DNA of 64,000 nucleotides from Arthrinium phaeospermum (Eukaryota > Ascomycota > Sordariomycetes > Amphisphaeriales > Apiosporaceae). Both the position numbers and the translations under genes were made by a program. Positions 10,796 through 21,251 of this stretch are shown one piece after another; position 1 is the first letter of the stretch, and every line of letters begins with the position of its first letter. The notes under the pieces were generated by a model. The model saw only the letters and a program-made list of their open reading frames with translations. It was not told where the DNA came from and ran no database searches. The stretch is taken from NCBI GenBank assembly GCA_006503535.1, contig QYRS01000004.1, positions 3,844,001-3,908,000 of the forward strand, read 5' to 3'.

Positions 10796-12094
10796 CCTGT
10801 CGCGCGGGTAACAAGTCTACCTCCGTGCAGAACTGGAACAGGAGAAAAAGCAAGACAGCGCTTCCATGGCAAAAAACGTGGCTCGCTGCCAGATAAGTAT
10901 CTTCCTCCATGCCATGTGGCAAATGTGAACGGACCACATCCGCTTTGATGTTCAGAGGCGACAGCGATGGCTTTTATCCGTAGAATATTCCGGGCTGAAC
11001 TTGCGCGTGCGCAGGTGGTGGTATGTTGCAGACCTCCGAGCCATACCCCCGACGAGCATCTATCGATAGCAAACCTCACCTCCCTTTCCGAAGATGGACC
11101 GTGAGCTTTTGTTTCAATTCGCGACGATCTCGGCCGTCTATCTGCATGATCTAGACAGGACCTGCAGAGCGGCAGGGGCCTTAGGCGTGGAGGGCGGTGG
11201 CTAATTCGTGGATATTACCCCTCAATATATTTATCCGTCGTCGACCACTCCCACACGACTTTTTCACGCTTGGACGTAGTAGTTACACTGAGCGGCCAAA
11301 CCGCAACCCGCGCCATGTGTCTATTCGATGCAAGGCCTCTGCCAAGCTTGGCTGATTGGCAGGCTCAAGTACACTATTCTTACCCACTCACCATTTCCCC
11401 TTTCAGCCACAAACCCTACAAAACAATGAGAGTAATCCGACATTGTGTCTAATCATATGGTTTAGTGCAGCAGCCCTGATAGGACAGCGGCATAAATGTT
11501 TCATTGAAAGCAAAGTAGTCTGTGAACCTTAGCAGTTGTTCACAGAAACTAGTACATCAATGGGTGCTGTGGAAAGGGCTCGCGCATTGAATATGATCTG
11601 CTGACTAAGGTACTACGCCATCTCAGTTCAGTTACGGGAACTTATTTTCGATACTGCATTATCTGGAGTATGAGACTTCACCTTTTCGTATTCCATTGTA
11701 TTATACCACATGGAGTAAAGTAATAGGAGTGCAACGAGTGGCTGTACAAGAGTCACGTGCAGTAAACCCCCTGGATATGAAACTTTGAAAAGGGGAGAAG
11801 GCCATTCTCCGGTAAACTCTGATAACTTGGAAGCTTGAATATAAAATAACCCTTCCATGAATCTATTTCGTTCTTTTGATATATACCAAACCAAATCACC
11901 CTGTAGGAAAAGCAAGAAGTGGCGGCGCCATCAGTTGCCATCGCATCCATTTCTATCCATCCATCCATCCATCCTCCAAAAGTACCCTGACCATTCTATA
12001 CTCGGTAAGGGCCGCCGATAACTCTGTTTGCTTCTTTCCCACTAAAGTCTTCTTTCCGAACATCCAACCCATACAAGCCGCTTCGCCAGCCACA
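10796..12094. other. Intergenic region between two divergent membrane-protein genes
   Basis: No supported gene. It contains the promoters of both flanking genes, several short direct TA-rich tracts near 11680-11880 and an ATCC microsatellite. Confidence 0.4.
11955..11974. repeat. (ATCC)n microsatellite
   Basis: Five ATCC units in tandem, in the presumed 5' leader of the gene starting at 12095. Confidence 0.9.
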
Positions 12095-12493
12095 ATGGCT
12101 CCTATCGTCCACTCTATCACCAACTATACCCAGACCCAACAAAGCGGTGCAGTTTCCGCTGAAAGCCCCTGTATAACCACCGAGAACATACTGGATGCTC
12201 TTGGTTTGAGTGAAGACTGGATTACCAAAGGAAAGGCCGCGATTATCCTCACTATCGGGGCGTTCGGCCTGCTAAGTCTCCTAATCGCAGTGGCCGTTTG
12301 CGGGGAGTGTATAGACAGATACAATCGGAAACCACGCAATGATAGCGAGCGCCAGAACAACACTGCAGAGGTGAGCAGACAGCCTGTTCGTCAGCCTATT
12401 AGACAGCCTCCTCTGCCTGCTAGACAGCCTGCTAGCCGCGCAGGCTCCGTGAGCTCTTTCTTTTCAGCGCGACAAGCTCAGGGATGTGCGTAG
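12095..12493 (+). CDS. Small single-TM protein with RQP repeats, unknown function
   Basis: Single exon, 132 aa. The start was chosen for its strong context (cacaATGGC). Residues about 48-69 are hydrophobic (AAIILTIGAFGLLSLLIAVAV), followed by a Cys/basic boundary (CGECIDRYNRKPR) typical of a stop-transfer. There is no N-terminal signal, so a signal-anchor topology is likely. The tail holds RQP repeated four times at 3-7 residue intervals (about residues 95-112), then a Ser-rich end. One N-terminal Cys (PCITTENILDALGL) lies before the TM. No family was recognised. Codon use looks ordinary and the frame is clean. Confidence 0.6.
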   Translation: MAPIVHSITNYTQTQQSGAVSAESPCITTENILDALGLSEDWITKGKAAIILTIGAFGLLSLLIAVAVCGECIDRYNRKPRNDSERQNNTAEVSRQPVRQPIRQPPLPARQPASRAGSVSSFFSARQAQGCA

Positions 12494-13249
12494 ATGGGGT
12501 ATTCGAAGACCAAAGAATGCAAATGGTTATCAGAACGGCATTGTGCAAATGGAGGGTCAGGCATCCTGCTGGCGACGCAGGCTAAGTGTATCTTGACTCT
12601 CTGGGAATGCCATTTAGGAGACAGCTGGCAGGCGACCCAAGTACGCCACACCCTCTAGGTACATCGTGGTTATGATCTTGAATGTTGAATAAGATGGCAG
12701 TGACACTGGTAGCAACATAATATATAAGGCTCTGAGTGTACATCTCAGGACCTGGCAATCAATGCTGACCTCCTGCCCTTGAGTACTACTGCAATCTCAA
12801 GCTTCGTGTCCCTTCCACTCGTAACTATCCGCGACACTTGGGCCTGCTCCTGCGGATTGCTTCTTCAGTTCGGGGTGCCTCCGGTGATCGTTCGCGTAGG
12901 GTCCGCAGCAAGAAACTCGAAACAATCACAGCGATTCCAGATCCGCCAATCTGAGAATGCCGCCGAGGTCATGATCCAAGAAATCGTAACGAGCAGGTTA
13001 AAGGTTCTCGAGGAGGCCTTTTGCCTGTCGTCCATGTCCGCAGCCTGCGATCGCGAGGAGAACTGCAAGTCTCACAACCGGCCAGAATATGCTACCCGCA
13101 CCCCTGCGGGGAGTAAACACGATCTCCGTTTTCTTCTCATACATTCCCGTTGCGGCCCTTGGAATGTTGGCCCGGGAATTCTCAGCAGGATTTGGTGACC
13201 TGAAGCACTTGCCGACCCAATTCAGCACAAAGCGTATTCCGTTCTCGAT
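12494..13249. other. Region with no supported gene
   Basis: Open frames here lack recognisable domains and start/splice support. The last part may be decayed sequence linked to the adjoining transporter fragment. Confidence 0.35.
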
Positions 13250-13450
13250 ACTCTACCCGGCTGGATGCCGGCGAACGGGGCGACGATGAGGGGCAGTAGC
13301 CGCACGCCCGTTTCGAAGGTGCCGTCGCCTCGCGTACATTGGAAGAAGCGCGGTACGAGGAAAACGGGCACGAAAACGGCCGCCACCGACGTAATCCTGG
13401 CATGGATATTGCTGTTGTTGGGGTAAACAGACCGTCTCAGAGAGTACTGG
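13250..13450 (-). pseudogene. Fragment of an MFS drug-efflux transporter (DHA2-like)
   Basis: The minus strand encodes FVPVFLVPRFFQCTRGDGTF then ETGVRLLPLIVAPFAGIQPG, the loop and helix after the seventh or eighth TM of 14-TM DHA2 exporters. The same block is in the fragment at 17100-17890 (FVPIFFVPLFFQFTRGDGAL then ETGVRLLPLIV), with obvious nucleotide identity. Neither N-terminal nor C-terminal transporter sequence is found around it, so it is a relic. Confidence 0.72.
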
Positions 13451-13752
13451 GGAAAGTTTTCGGATACACGGCGGGTCCGTTCCCCACAAGACACTGGGAT
13501 AATAAGGCATGACCACTGGTCTTGGGGGAATAAATGCCAACATACGAGGGAATAATCATACAGACGAACTGACCTTGCTAGGTGCATAGCATGTAGGGAA
13601 TGTCACGTTTCAACGTACAAGGTCTTGCGAAGAAGTCGGTGGCAGTGTAGGAAGCGTTTGTAGAGACAGTAGACGGAATAAACCAGGAGTCACAGCAAGT
13701 GTATTGCATCTATCACAGCGCCAGTCCAGTTGACGACTCTACCATATCTTAT

Positions 13753-14985
13753 CTACTCTGATGAGCTCTTCCTTGGTCCACACATACTCAACTTCATTCC
13801 ACGAATTTCAACATCCTTGGTCGCTTCCTCTACGAAGACGCCAAGCTCACATTGATGCACTGGGTTTGGCACCGCGGCCACGAAAGGATTGTCGCTGTGT
13901 TTGACATCAGCCCATTTGGGAGAGACGAAGCTGCGCACGACTTTCGTCAGCCCCGAGACACTATAGCCACGGAATGGCCGAACGGGAGTTGGGTTGAGTA
14001 GGCCATTTGACTGCATCTGTCTGGTGAGGGCTCCTAGTAGCATCGACGAGCATTCGACCGAGCACTTCTTCCTGGTTTCGCTGAAGTAGGTGATGAGGCT
14101 TTCGAGTCGGGAAATGATTTGTCTCAGCGCGTCTTGTCTTCGCTGTTCGAGAAGAACTGTATTACTAATTAATCAATGTGACTTTCTGCAAATCCCCCGC
14201 TATGACTTACCAGGTACGATACCAGGAAAAGGGAGACCCAAAGTATGGATAGGCCTCTTGCTGGTCTTGATAGCAACAATAGACATTGCCTCAAGACAAT
14301 TCTCCTTGGAGAATACATAGCCAGCGAACATCATGAGAATATTGTCCCTTCCATATTCGGTTGGGACGGGAACTCTCAGGTTTGCGATCCATCGTTCGGC
14401 ACAGAATTCGACCACTTCATGGCATCCGTAATGGTCAACGAGGGCGGCAAGCATCGCAAGCTTCTCAAGATTGATCACTCGGGGGACATCGCGGTGACGT
14501 CCATGTATGATTTTCATGAGAATGAGCATTGCATCTGAATTCCAATCGGATGCCTCGAGGGGATGCATTTCGCCTCTTTCCTTATTGCCTGGGATGATGT
14601 CCCTGAAGCGGGTCGAAGCTGAGATCAGGTGCTTGGATGACAGTCGGAAGCGAACCACGCTATCCTGTTTGTCTTCCTTGTCAAAGGCAGGTTTTGTCTG
14701 ACGTGGCTGGGTAGTTGCGCCAGAAGCGGCAGGCTTGACAGGAGTGCGTTGGGGACGAGGCTCGTTGGTTTTACCTGGATCAGCGGCCTCGAAGAAGGAT
14801 GGATCAATGCCAAATGCCGTGCAGTGCGTTCGTTTATTCGAGTGTTCTGCTGCATTACTCAGCGGTTTGGGTGCAGGCGTGTCTTGGTCTTGAACCCACA
14901 CTGCAAATGGTGCATCTGGGTTGCGCAAGATCAGCTCGATGTCGCCATCGGGGTCGATCTCATGAAGGATCTCGTGGGCCTCCAT
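13753..14985 (-). CDS. BTB/POZ domain protein
   Basis: Exons 14985-14211 and 14156-13753, split by a 54-nt intron, give 392 aa. The ATG at 14985 was chosen because the frame upstream has no ATG. The N-terminal GDIELILRNPDAPFAVW strand and the later RFRLSSKHLISASTRFRDII block are the two halves of a fungal BTB fold, separated by a Pro/Thr-rich insert at about residues 45-105. A helical region follows (LEKLAMLAALVDHYGCHEVV), normal for this fungal class. A Cys-containing C-terminal helix region starts at EQRRQDALRQIISRLESLI. BTB proteins mediate dimerisation or serve as Cullin-3 adaptors; no partner domain (Kelch, MATH) is present. Function unknown. Confidence 0.8.
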
Positions 14986-15791
14986 GATGCAGAAGGCTGA
15001 ACGAGGAAGATGCAATGAAGTTGTGAGTGATTGATTTGTGGAGAGAGGAAACTTATTTGCAAGTTGTTGTTGTTGACAAGCGGGCCAGGTACGGTACCGT
15101 GCCTACCTATTCAATGTAGAAACACTAACTAATTGATTGAGCCTTCCAATTTGGCATTCTAGTGATTGCCAGAATGTTCTACCATTTTTAGATAAGGCAC
15201 CTAAACTGGAGTTATCGATTCACCCGTGGAAGATACAGGTGAATGTGGAATAGCTATTATTCCACGTTAATTTAATGTACGAGTGCTCAGTCGACGCTGC
15301 CCACCATTCATAACCAGGGACGAATATCCATATTGCGACCCCATTGCAAACTCCAATGTGGTTTTCTCCAGTAGCGGGCACCGACCTAGTCACCCGAGGC
15401 AGGTCTGTGTTGCTTGAAGACGATGCGAGCATCGTAACATTAGGAAGTGAATGCTTAATAGTATTTACGAGACGTTAAAAGTAACAAAAGTCCAATACGC
15501 TGTACACACTTGATATTTTCCGTCTTGAAATTGTTACTCAAAGAGTTGTAACGAGGTCACGGTGAGCCGCTGCCGCCGCCCTGACGGCTTGGGTCGCTCG
15601 CCACGGCCTTCGCCACTACGGAGGACGCCTAGTCCCCTATGTCTACGCTCGCGCTGATCCTACCCCCCGCGCTGATAGGAATTATAACCCTGCATACATC
15701 GAAAATAGCCAAAAGAAAGGAACTAAAAAGGAAATCACTCGCTCGCTCTTGTCCTCGCCGCCACCAAAAACCCAGCCACCGACGCTACATT
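14986..15791. other. Intergenic region
   Basis: BTB promoter side followed by AT-richer sequence with no supported gene. Composition turns GC-rich near 15560 toward the regulator fragment. Confidence 0.4.
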
Positions 15792-16450
15792 TTACAGGCA
15801 TTGCATCGCGACTGATGCCCAATTTGGTCTCTCTAGTACCGATCTAGTAGTCTTGAGCTGCTCCCTGAGGTGTCTTGCAATGTTGAAGAGCCACTGCAAA
15901 TTTATGCTCACCAGCTCGGCGGGCGTGTCGGCAGCTTCGGCCCCGCCCGCAACGCCCACCTCCTGGTAGCCCCGGACGAGATCATCGAAGCAGGCCACGC
16001 GCTCCTCGACCTGGCGCGCCATGCTCAGCGTGACGAGGCGCTTGTGCTCGAGGTCGTCCTCGGGGGCTAGCTGATAGACACCGAGGGTGAAGCGGGGCGG
16101 ATGGTCATGGTCGCTGTTTTTGTCGCTATTGACATGATCGGTATGCTTCCCGCCGCCGCCGCCGCCGAAAAGACGTAGCCGGGCTCTTAGCCACAGTACA
16201 GAGCAGAGTCACCTGGCTCTGCTGCAGCATGGCCATGTTGATCAGGTGCCGGAACCCTCCCCCTTCGCCCCCTTTGGCGTTGCAGTAATTAGGTGCAGTC
16301 GCGGTACTTGATCAACTGCCCCGAAAAGTCTTGCATCAACAACAACATGTGGTCCAGGCTGGGCTTCCCAGGTCCCCGCGTGATTTGGTGCTGCCGATCT
16401 AGCAGTCTTTGATTCTCCGAATGACAATTGCAGTCAGTGACGTGCAAATA
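15792..16450 (-). pseudogene. C-terminal fragment of an AflR-like Zn2Cys6 transcription factor
   Basis: The minus strand holds pieces in the order of AflR-family regulators: DCNCHSENQRLL with PSLDHMLLLMQDFSGQL, then HLINMAMLQQSQ, then RFTLGVYQLAPEDDLEHKRL followed by a long helix (SMARQVEERVACFDDLVRGY) and a C-terminal INLQWLFNIARHLREQLK helix. The pieces sit in different frames. A stop follows YRDCT and the frame must shift to reach HLINMAM. No Zn2Cys6 DNA-binding motif is found upstream to 17 kb. It is therefore read as a decayed pathway regulator. A multi-exon gene with a divergent N-terminus is less likely. Confidence 0.55.
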
Positions 16451-16480
16451 ACTGCTGCTACTGCTATTGTGGCGGTCATT

Positions 16481-16500
16481 TGATGATGATGATGATGATG
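16481..16500. repeat. (TGA)n microsatellite
   Basis: Tandem TGA units followed by TTG/TGG-rich sequence; encodes Ser/Thr runs on the minus strand next to the regulator fragment. Confidence 0.85.
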
Positions 16501-16519
16501 TTGTGGTTGTTGTGGTCAT

Positions 16520-17099
16520 TGCCAGATCGAGACAATTCTCGTTGCTAATTAGTTCCCGAGTTCAGATCATGGGCCGGGTTGCCAAATGGTGAAATAGGTG
16601 TGGGAAACATGTTTAGAAACTCTGCACTGGCCCGCGGGCATCCATCGACAAGGAAACTGGTATCATTAAAGGTGAAATCATCAAGGCTAATCTACGCAGT
16701 GGGCTCATCAGTGTCAGTTTCAGTTTCAGTTCCAAGATCGGGCTTGATGCTCAATCGGAAGAGGCACCTCGAAATGGGTGTGAACTTACATTTGGGGGGA
16801 TTGTAAAAGGGGAGCCATTGAGTTTGTAGATTTCTTGGCTTGAACCGGGTTGCAAGGGATCCTGTAATAGATCTACTGACACGTTTCTCTGTACATCTTG
16901 TAGAGAGGATCTAATTCGCCAAAGGAACGGCACGTGCCGTGAACTGAATTCATGTAGGTCATCAATGCGTCAACGCTCCCTTTTGCCTGTGCTAACTTCT
17001 TGTAGGGTCATTACTATATGGGCAGTTCGTCAGCTCCCGCTGGTTGGCTCGCATGATTCTGCAATGCTACACATGTTTGGTTCCATGGAACAGGTTGAA
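16520..17099. other. Region with no supported gene
   Basis: No domain found on either strand. A palindrome ggcacgtgcc (CACGTG core) lies near 16930. Confidence 0.35.
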
Positions 17100-17890
17100 T
17101 CATCTGATAAAATAGACATACCGATTATTTGCTACGGAATCTGTGTATCTGACAGGAAGGAGCCTGTAATAACGAGTACATAGAAGTGCTGCATAACGGA
17201 CACTGGCATCGAAATCGGGGAGGAGCGCCTGGACTTTGGTTTCTGCCAGGTTGAAAAAGATGGCGTTGGCGATAGCCAGAGCCGTTGTGTTGCCCAGAAA
17301 CTGCGCAAGCGTGATGAAACCAATGGCGGCGGGGACGTTGGCCGTGTCCACCACGGCCTGCGCGACCGAAAAGGAGGCTTGGATCCACATACCCACGCCC
17401 ACGCCGATGAGCACCGTGTAGCCGTACACGTGGCTTGCGTCCGTTTCTTGGTCGACCGTGTACATGAGCGCACCGCCGGCGACGCAGATCAGACCCCCGA
17501 ACAAGTACCAGGGCATGTAGTAGCCGAACTTGGCCATCAAGGCGCCCGTTGATGCTGATGGTCACGACTAGGACCACGATGAGGGGCAGCAGCCGCACGC
17601 CCGTTTCGAGCGCGCCGTCGCCGCGGGTGAACTGGAAGAAGAGCGGCACGAAGAAGATGGGCACGAATACGCCCGCGGCCGACGCGCTGGTGCACACGAA
17701 GAGCATGATGACGAGGGGTGAGCGGATCAACTGCACGGGGATCAGGCGGCGAGGCAGCGTCACGAACAGGGTCAGGCCTTGCTGGACGGCCAGGAGGAGG
17801 AACAGCACGGCGGCTACGACGAACAACGCGATGATCTGCCCCGTCGCCTCGGTGGAAAGAAGCACCGGGTCGCCCCGCGAGGACACACAG
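17100..17890 (-). pseudogene. Truncated, frameshifted MFS multidrug transporter (DHA2/AflT-like)
   Basis: The minus strand encodes the second half of a 14-TM exporter: GQIIALFVVAAVLFLLLAV, the FTRGDGALETGVRLLPLIV block, then GYYMPWYLFGGLICVAGGAL, VGVGMWIQASFSVAQAVVD and GFITLAQFLGNTTALAIANA. Between SINGRL and LMAKFGYY (near 17537) one extra base shifts the frame. The N-terminal half is missing: at about 17890 the transporter frame ends where a plus-strand thioester-reductase linker begins. The C-terminus also departs from the family after LPDFDAS. Two independent lesions mark it as a relic; a sequencing error could explain the frameshift but not the missing half. Confidence 0.78.
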
Positions 17891-18016
17891 GCAACAAACA
17901 AGAGACCCGAGATCGACTGGGATGCGGAAACATCACTAGGGCTCCCGCCCCCATTCCCTCGATGGAGACAACAAGCACAGGAGGAGGGCGACGAAGGGGA
18001 ACCCGATAATAGCATA

Positions 18017-19264
18017 ATGCCGAGTAATAGTGGCCTGACCGTCCTCCTCACCGGCGCAACGGGCTTCTTCGGCCGCGCCGTGGCCCGCGCCCTGCAGCAC
18101 CGGCCCGAGGTGACGACGATCCACTGCCTGGCCGTGCGCGCCCCCCAAGGCGCCGCGGCCAGAAGCCTCGTCCGCGCGTGCCCCAAGGCGCGGCTGCACG
18201 CCGGCGACCTGACCCGGGCCCGGCTGGGGCTCGACGCGGACACGGCCCGCCGCCTCTTTGCGGCCGCCGACGCCGTCGTGCACAACGGCGCCGAGGTCTC
18301 CTTCGTCAAGGGCTACGAGGCGCTCCGCAACGCCAATGTGGGCTCGACGCGCGAGGTGGTCCGGTTGTGCCTCGAGTTCGGCGGCCGCCGTCGCCCGGGC
18401 ACCTCTGCCACCACTACCACCACGGCGCCCGGATGTGAGGACGGGAGGGAGGCGGGCTTGGCGCTCCCGCGGCTGCATTACGTCTCGGGGACCGGCGTGG
18501 CGGCTCTGGCGCTCCTTCCTCCTCCTCCTCCTGCATCTCCCACCCCGAGCCCGGGCCCGGGGAACAGCAGCTACGCTGCTGCTCCGGAGGCCAGTGATAA
18601 TACCACCGACAGGGTCATCAAGCCGGCCAGCCTGTCGTCGCGGCCGCCCCCCTCGCCCCTGGGTTCCGCGCTGGTCTCCCCGACGGGGCGGCTCGTCCAC
18701 ATCGACGGCTACGTTGCGTCCAAGTGGGCGAGCGAGGTGCTCATCGAGAAGGCGGCGATTGCGGCGCACATATACCGGTTGTCCAACGTCACGGGGCCGG
18801 ACGCGCCGGGGCTGGACCTCATGCACAACTTCCTGCGCGTCTCGCGGGCCGTGCGCGCGGTGCCGCGGCTGGCGGGCTGGTCGGGGCGCTTCGATTTCAT
18901 TCGCGTCGAGGCGGCGGCGGAGGCGCTGGGGAGGCGGGTGGTTGGGCTACCGCTGGGGACGCCGGCGGAGGGGATGCGGGGTGGGGGGGGGGAAGTGAAG
19001 ACGCAGATGGCGGTGGTGGTGGTGGTGATGGTTCGGTCGAGTTTGTACATCTCACGGGAGAGACGCTCGTGCCCGTTGTGGAGCGAGCTGAAGAACTGCC
19101 TGGAGCGCGAGACCGGGGAGTCGTTCGAGGAACTAGAGCTGGAGGACTGGTTGCCCGCGGCGGTCAGGTCGGGCCTACCCGAGCCTGTGGGGGTTTTCTT
19201 GGGCACGCTGATAGGAGAGGGCGTGGGGCCTTTCTTACCAAACGTAGAGAGTAGTATATTCTAG
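18017..19264 (+). CDS. Free-standing thioester reductase (TR) domain from an NRPS/PKS-type enzyme
   Basis: 415 aa if started at the first in-frame ATG, which has weak context. It shows TGATGFFG (NADPH loop, residues 12-19), HNGAEV, YVSGTG and DGYVASKWASEVLI (catalytic Tyr-x3-Lys): the full extended-SDR thioester-reductase set. Such domains release carrier-bound chains as aldehydes or alcohols. The same frame upstream holds EIDWDAETSLGL (about 17903-17938), the linker that normally joins a carrier domain to TR, but carrier, adenylation and ketosynthase domains are absent. That space is taken by the opposing MFS fragment. Low-complexity Pro/Ser and Gly/Val inserts are present. It may be a decapitated megasynthase end that still encodes a folded reductase; expression is unproven. 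Confidence 0.65.
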   Translation: MPSNSGLTVLLTGATGFFGRAVARALQHRPEVTTIHCLAVRAPQGAAARSLVRACPKARLHAGDLTRARLGLDADTARRLFAAADAVVHNGAEVSFVKGYEALRNANVGSTREVVRLCLEFGGRRRPGTSATTTTTAPGCEDGREAGLALPRLHYVSGTGVAALALLPPPPPASPTPSPGPGNSSYAAAPEASDNTTDRVIKPASLSSRPPPSPLGSALVSPTGRLVHIDGYVASKWASEVLIEKAAIAAHIYRLSNVTGPDAPGLDLMHNFLRVSRAVRAVPRLAGWSGRFDFIRVEAAAEALGRRVVGLPLGTPAEGMRGGGGEVKTQMAVVVVVMVRSSLYISRERRSCPLWSELKNCLERETGESFEELELEDWLPAAVRSGLPEPVGVFLGTLIGEGVGPFLPNVESSIF

Positions 19265-19402
19265 ACTGGAACTAAAGTATGTAGTATTCTGTCATTAACA
19301 GGGTCGATGCACTAGCTGGCCATTTTCCCTGGCAAAACACCCGCCATCATTTGGATCACGACATATACACTCGAAACAGTGTTCCACAGGTAACTACTTA
19401 TT

Positions 19403-21164
19403 TTAGTCTACTCGGGGCAGCTTGAACCCAGAATGCGCCCGCTTCTGGAACACCTGCGCCGGGTCGTATTTGGCCGAGACCTCCCTCATAAAGGCCACGT
19501 TAGCGGCGCCGTACGTCCGGATGGGGTCCTGCGTATGGTCGGCGTAGTTGATGTACTCCCACTCCACGCCCGCCCCGGCCTCGACGCTGTACTTCTGAAA
19601 ATCGAGCCGGAACCGGGTGATGAGCTCGCGCGCCTTCGCCTCCAGCTCCGGCGTCTTGACCCACATCTGCACCTGGATCAGCACGGCGTCGGCGCCGCCG
19701 AGTCGCTCGGGGTCCATGCCCAGCACGTTGCCGCCTTGTTCCGCGGCGCGCTCGAAGATGACGCGCGGCATCGGCTGGAAGATGAGGTAGTTGGTGAAGT
19801 CCGGGTCCGCGACCTCGGCCTTCCACTGCGCGATCAGCTCCGCGTGCATGTCGACGGCCCGGCGCATCACCCGCGCGTCGTTCTTGAACGTCATGGTGCA
19901 CCAGACATGGTACAGATCCAGAGGCTGGTCGAAGCTCTTGGTCATGTCCCGGAGGCTGTCGTGGCGCAGGTGGACGGCCAGCCGGGGCTCGATGGCGCGG
20001 AACTCGTCGTAGGCCGGCGTCGAGGTCCACTCGCGCCCCGACGTGTCGGCCGTCATCCACAGGATCTGGAGCTCGCCCGCCGCCGGCGTGTGGGCCCAGA
20101 ACGGGACGATGGTCCCGGTCGGGTAGGCGTGGGCGTCGCGGACCCAGTTGGTGAAGGCGGCGATGTGCTGCGAGGTGGTGGCGTCGTCGGCGGGGTACAC
20201 TACCGCGCCGCCCCAGAGGGGGGTCACGCCTTCGATGGCGCGCATGTCGAAGCGGGTGACGATGCCGAAGTTGCCGGAGCCGCCTTTGAGGGCTTTGAAG
20301 AGGTCTGGGTTTTCTTTGGCGTTGGCGTTGACGATTTCGCTGTTTTGCCGGAAGGACGTGCGCATATGTCAGAATGCAACGATCTCATTGCCACAAAGGT
20401 AAATAGGGGCAGGGGAGGAGGTTTTCGGTTTCATCACATACCCAGACGCAAGGACCACTTCAAAGTTGACAACGTTGTCACAGCCAAACCCATACTTTGT
20501 GCTGAAGAAGTTGTTGCCGCCTCCGGTCAGGAACCCGCCCACTCCTACCGACGAGGCGCGGCCGCCCGCTACGGTCACCTTGAAGGGTTCCAAGGTGCGG
20601 TACACCTCAGACCATCTCGCACCACTCCCGATCTTGACGATCTTGCGTTCGGTGTCGTATTCGGTTTGGTTCATCAACCCTCGAGACCTCGTTAGTTAAG
20701 ACACTAAGAAAAGGGGGAAGGTAGAGTGCAGTCAAACCTAGATCAATGGTGACTCCATTGTCAACTAGAGGACCTCGGTCAGCAGTCCGCAACATGAAAC
20801 TCGTCATGCATGGTATCAAACAATGATCTTACTGTTGTTGGCTCCAGCCCAGACCATGTGCCCTCCAGACCGGATCGCAAAGTTGCACGTCGTGTCTTTA
20901 ACTAGAACAGTAAGGGTCAAGGCCACCTCCGCGGTATCCCGCGGCTGCACATAGCAAAGCGGCTTGAGCTGCGAGGAACGGGAGAAGTAAGATACCTCGC
21001 GCTCCGTATAGGCTTCGGTGCCCGGCTCCAGGACCTGGAGCCCGGCCTTGGTGAGGGATTGGGACTGTCCGTTTCAAATGGTTAGCTCACCGTGGGGTGA
21101 CGATGACGTCCTGAGTCGCCAATCTGGTGGACCAAGACCTGAAATAACTTACGCAGGAGATCAT
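19403..21164 (-). CDS. FAD-linked oxidoreductase, berberine-bridge-enzyme-like
   Basis: Exons 21164-21153, 21064-20833, 20764-20738, 20679-20442 and 20339-19403 give 481 aa. The FAD_binding_4 (PCMH) fold is clear: FAIRSGGHMVWAGANN with the His (about 73) that binds FAD covalently, VTIDLG, IVKIGSGARWSEVY and GGRASSVGVGGFLTGGG. The second covalent Cys of bicovalent enzymes is absent, since FLTGGGNNFF has no Cys. A BBE C-terminus ends the chain (EYINYADHTQDPIRTYGAAN, then YDPAQVFQ). No signal peptide is seen with the short MISC first exon, so it is probably intracellular. Such oxidases often tailor secondary metabolites, and it stands next to a reductase and transporter relic. All splice phases join correctly; the first exon is the least sure. 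Confidence 0.85.
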
Positions 21165-21241
21165 CTCGGAGGTTGTATGTAGGTAGTGTAAGAGCTAGAT
21201 GTTATTACTGACTGACGATACGCGAATGAAATAGGATCCGA

Positions 21242-21251
21242 GTATTTATAC
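21242..21251 (-). promoter_or_regulatory. TATA box of the FAD oxidoreductase gene
   Basis: On the minus strand the sequence reads gtataaatac, about 80 bp before the predicted ATG. Confidence 0.5.

Noticed and set aside
17549..18016. In-frame extension of the thioester reductase upstream of 18017
   Set aside because: Up to about 17890 it is the antisense of MFS codons. Only the last part (EIDWDAET) is real linker homology, and it has no start codon.
19433..20695. 420-codon plus-strand frame opposite the FAD oxidoreductase
   Set aside because: It runs across the true gene's introns and exons with biased composition and no family; shadow of GC-rich coding sequence.
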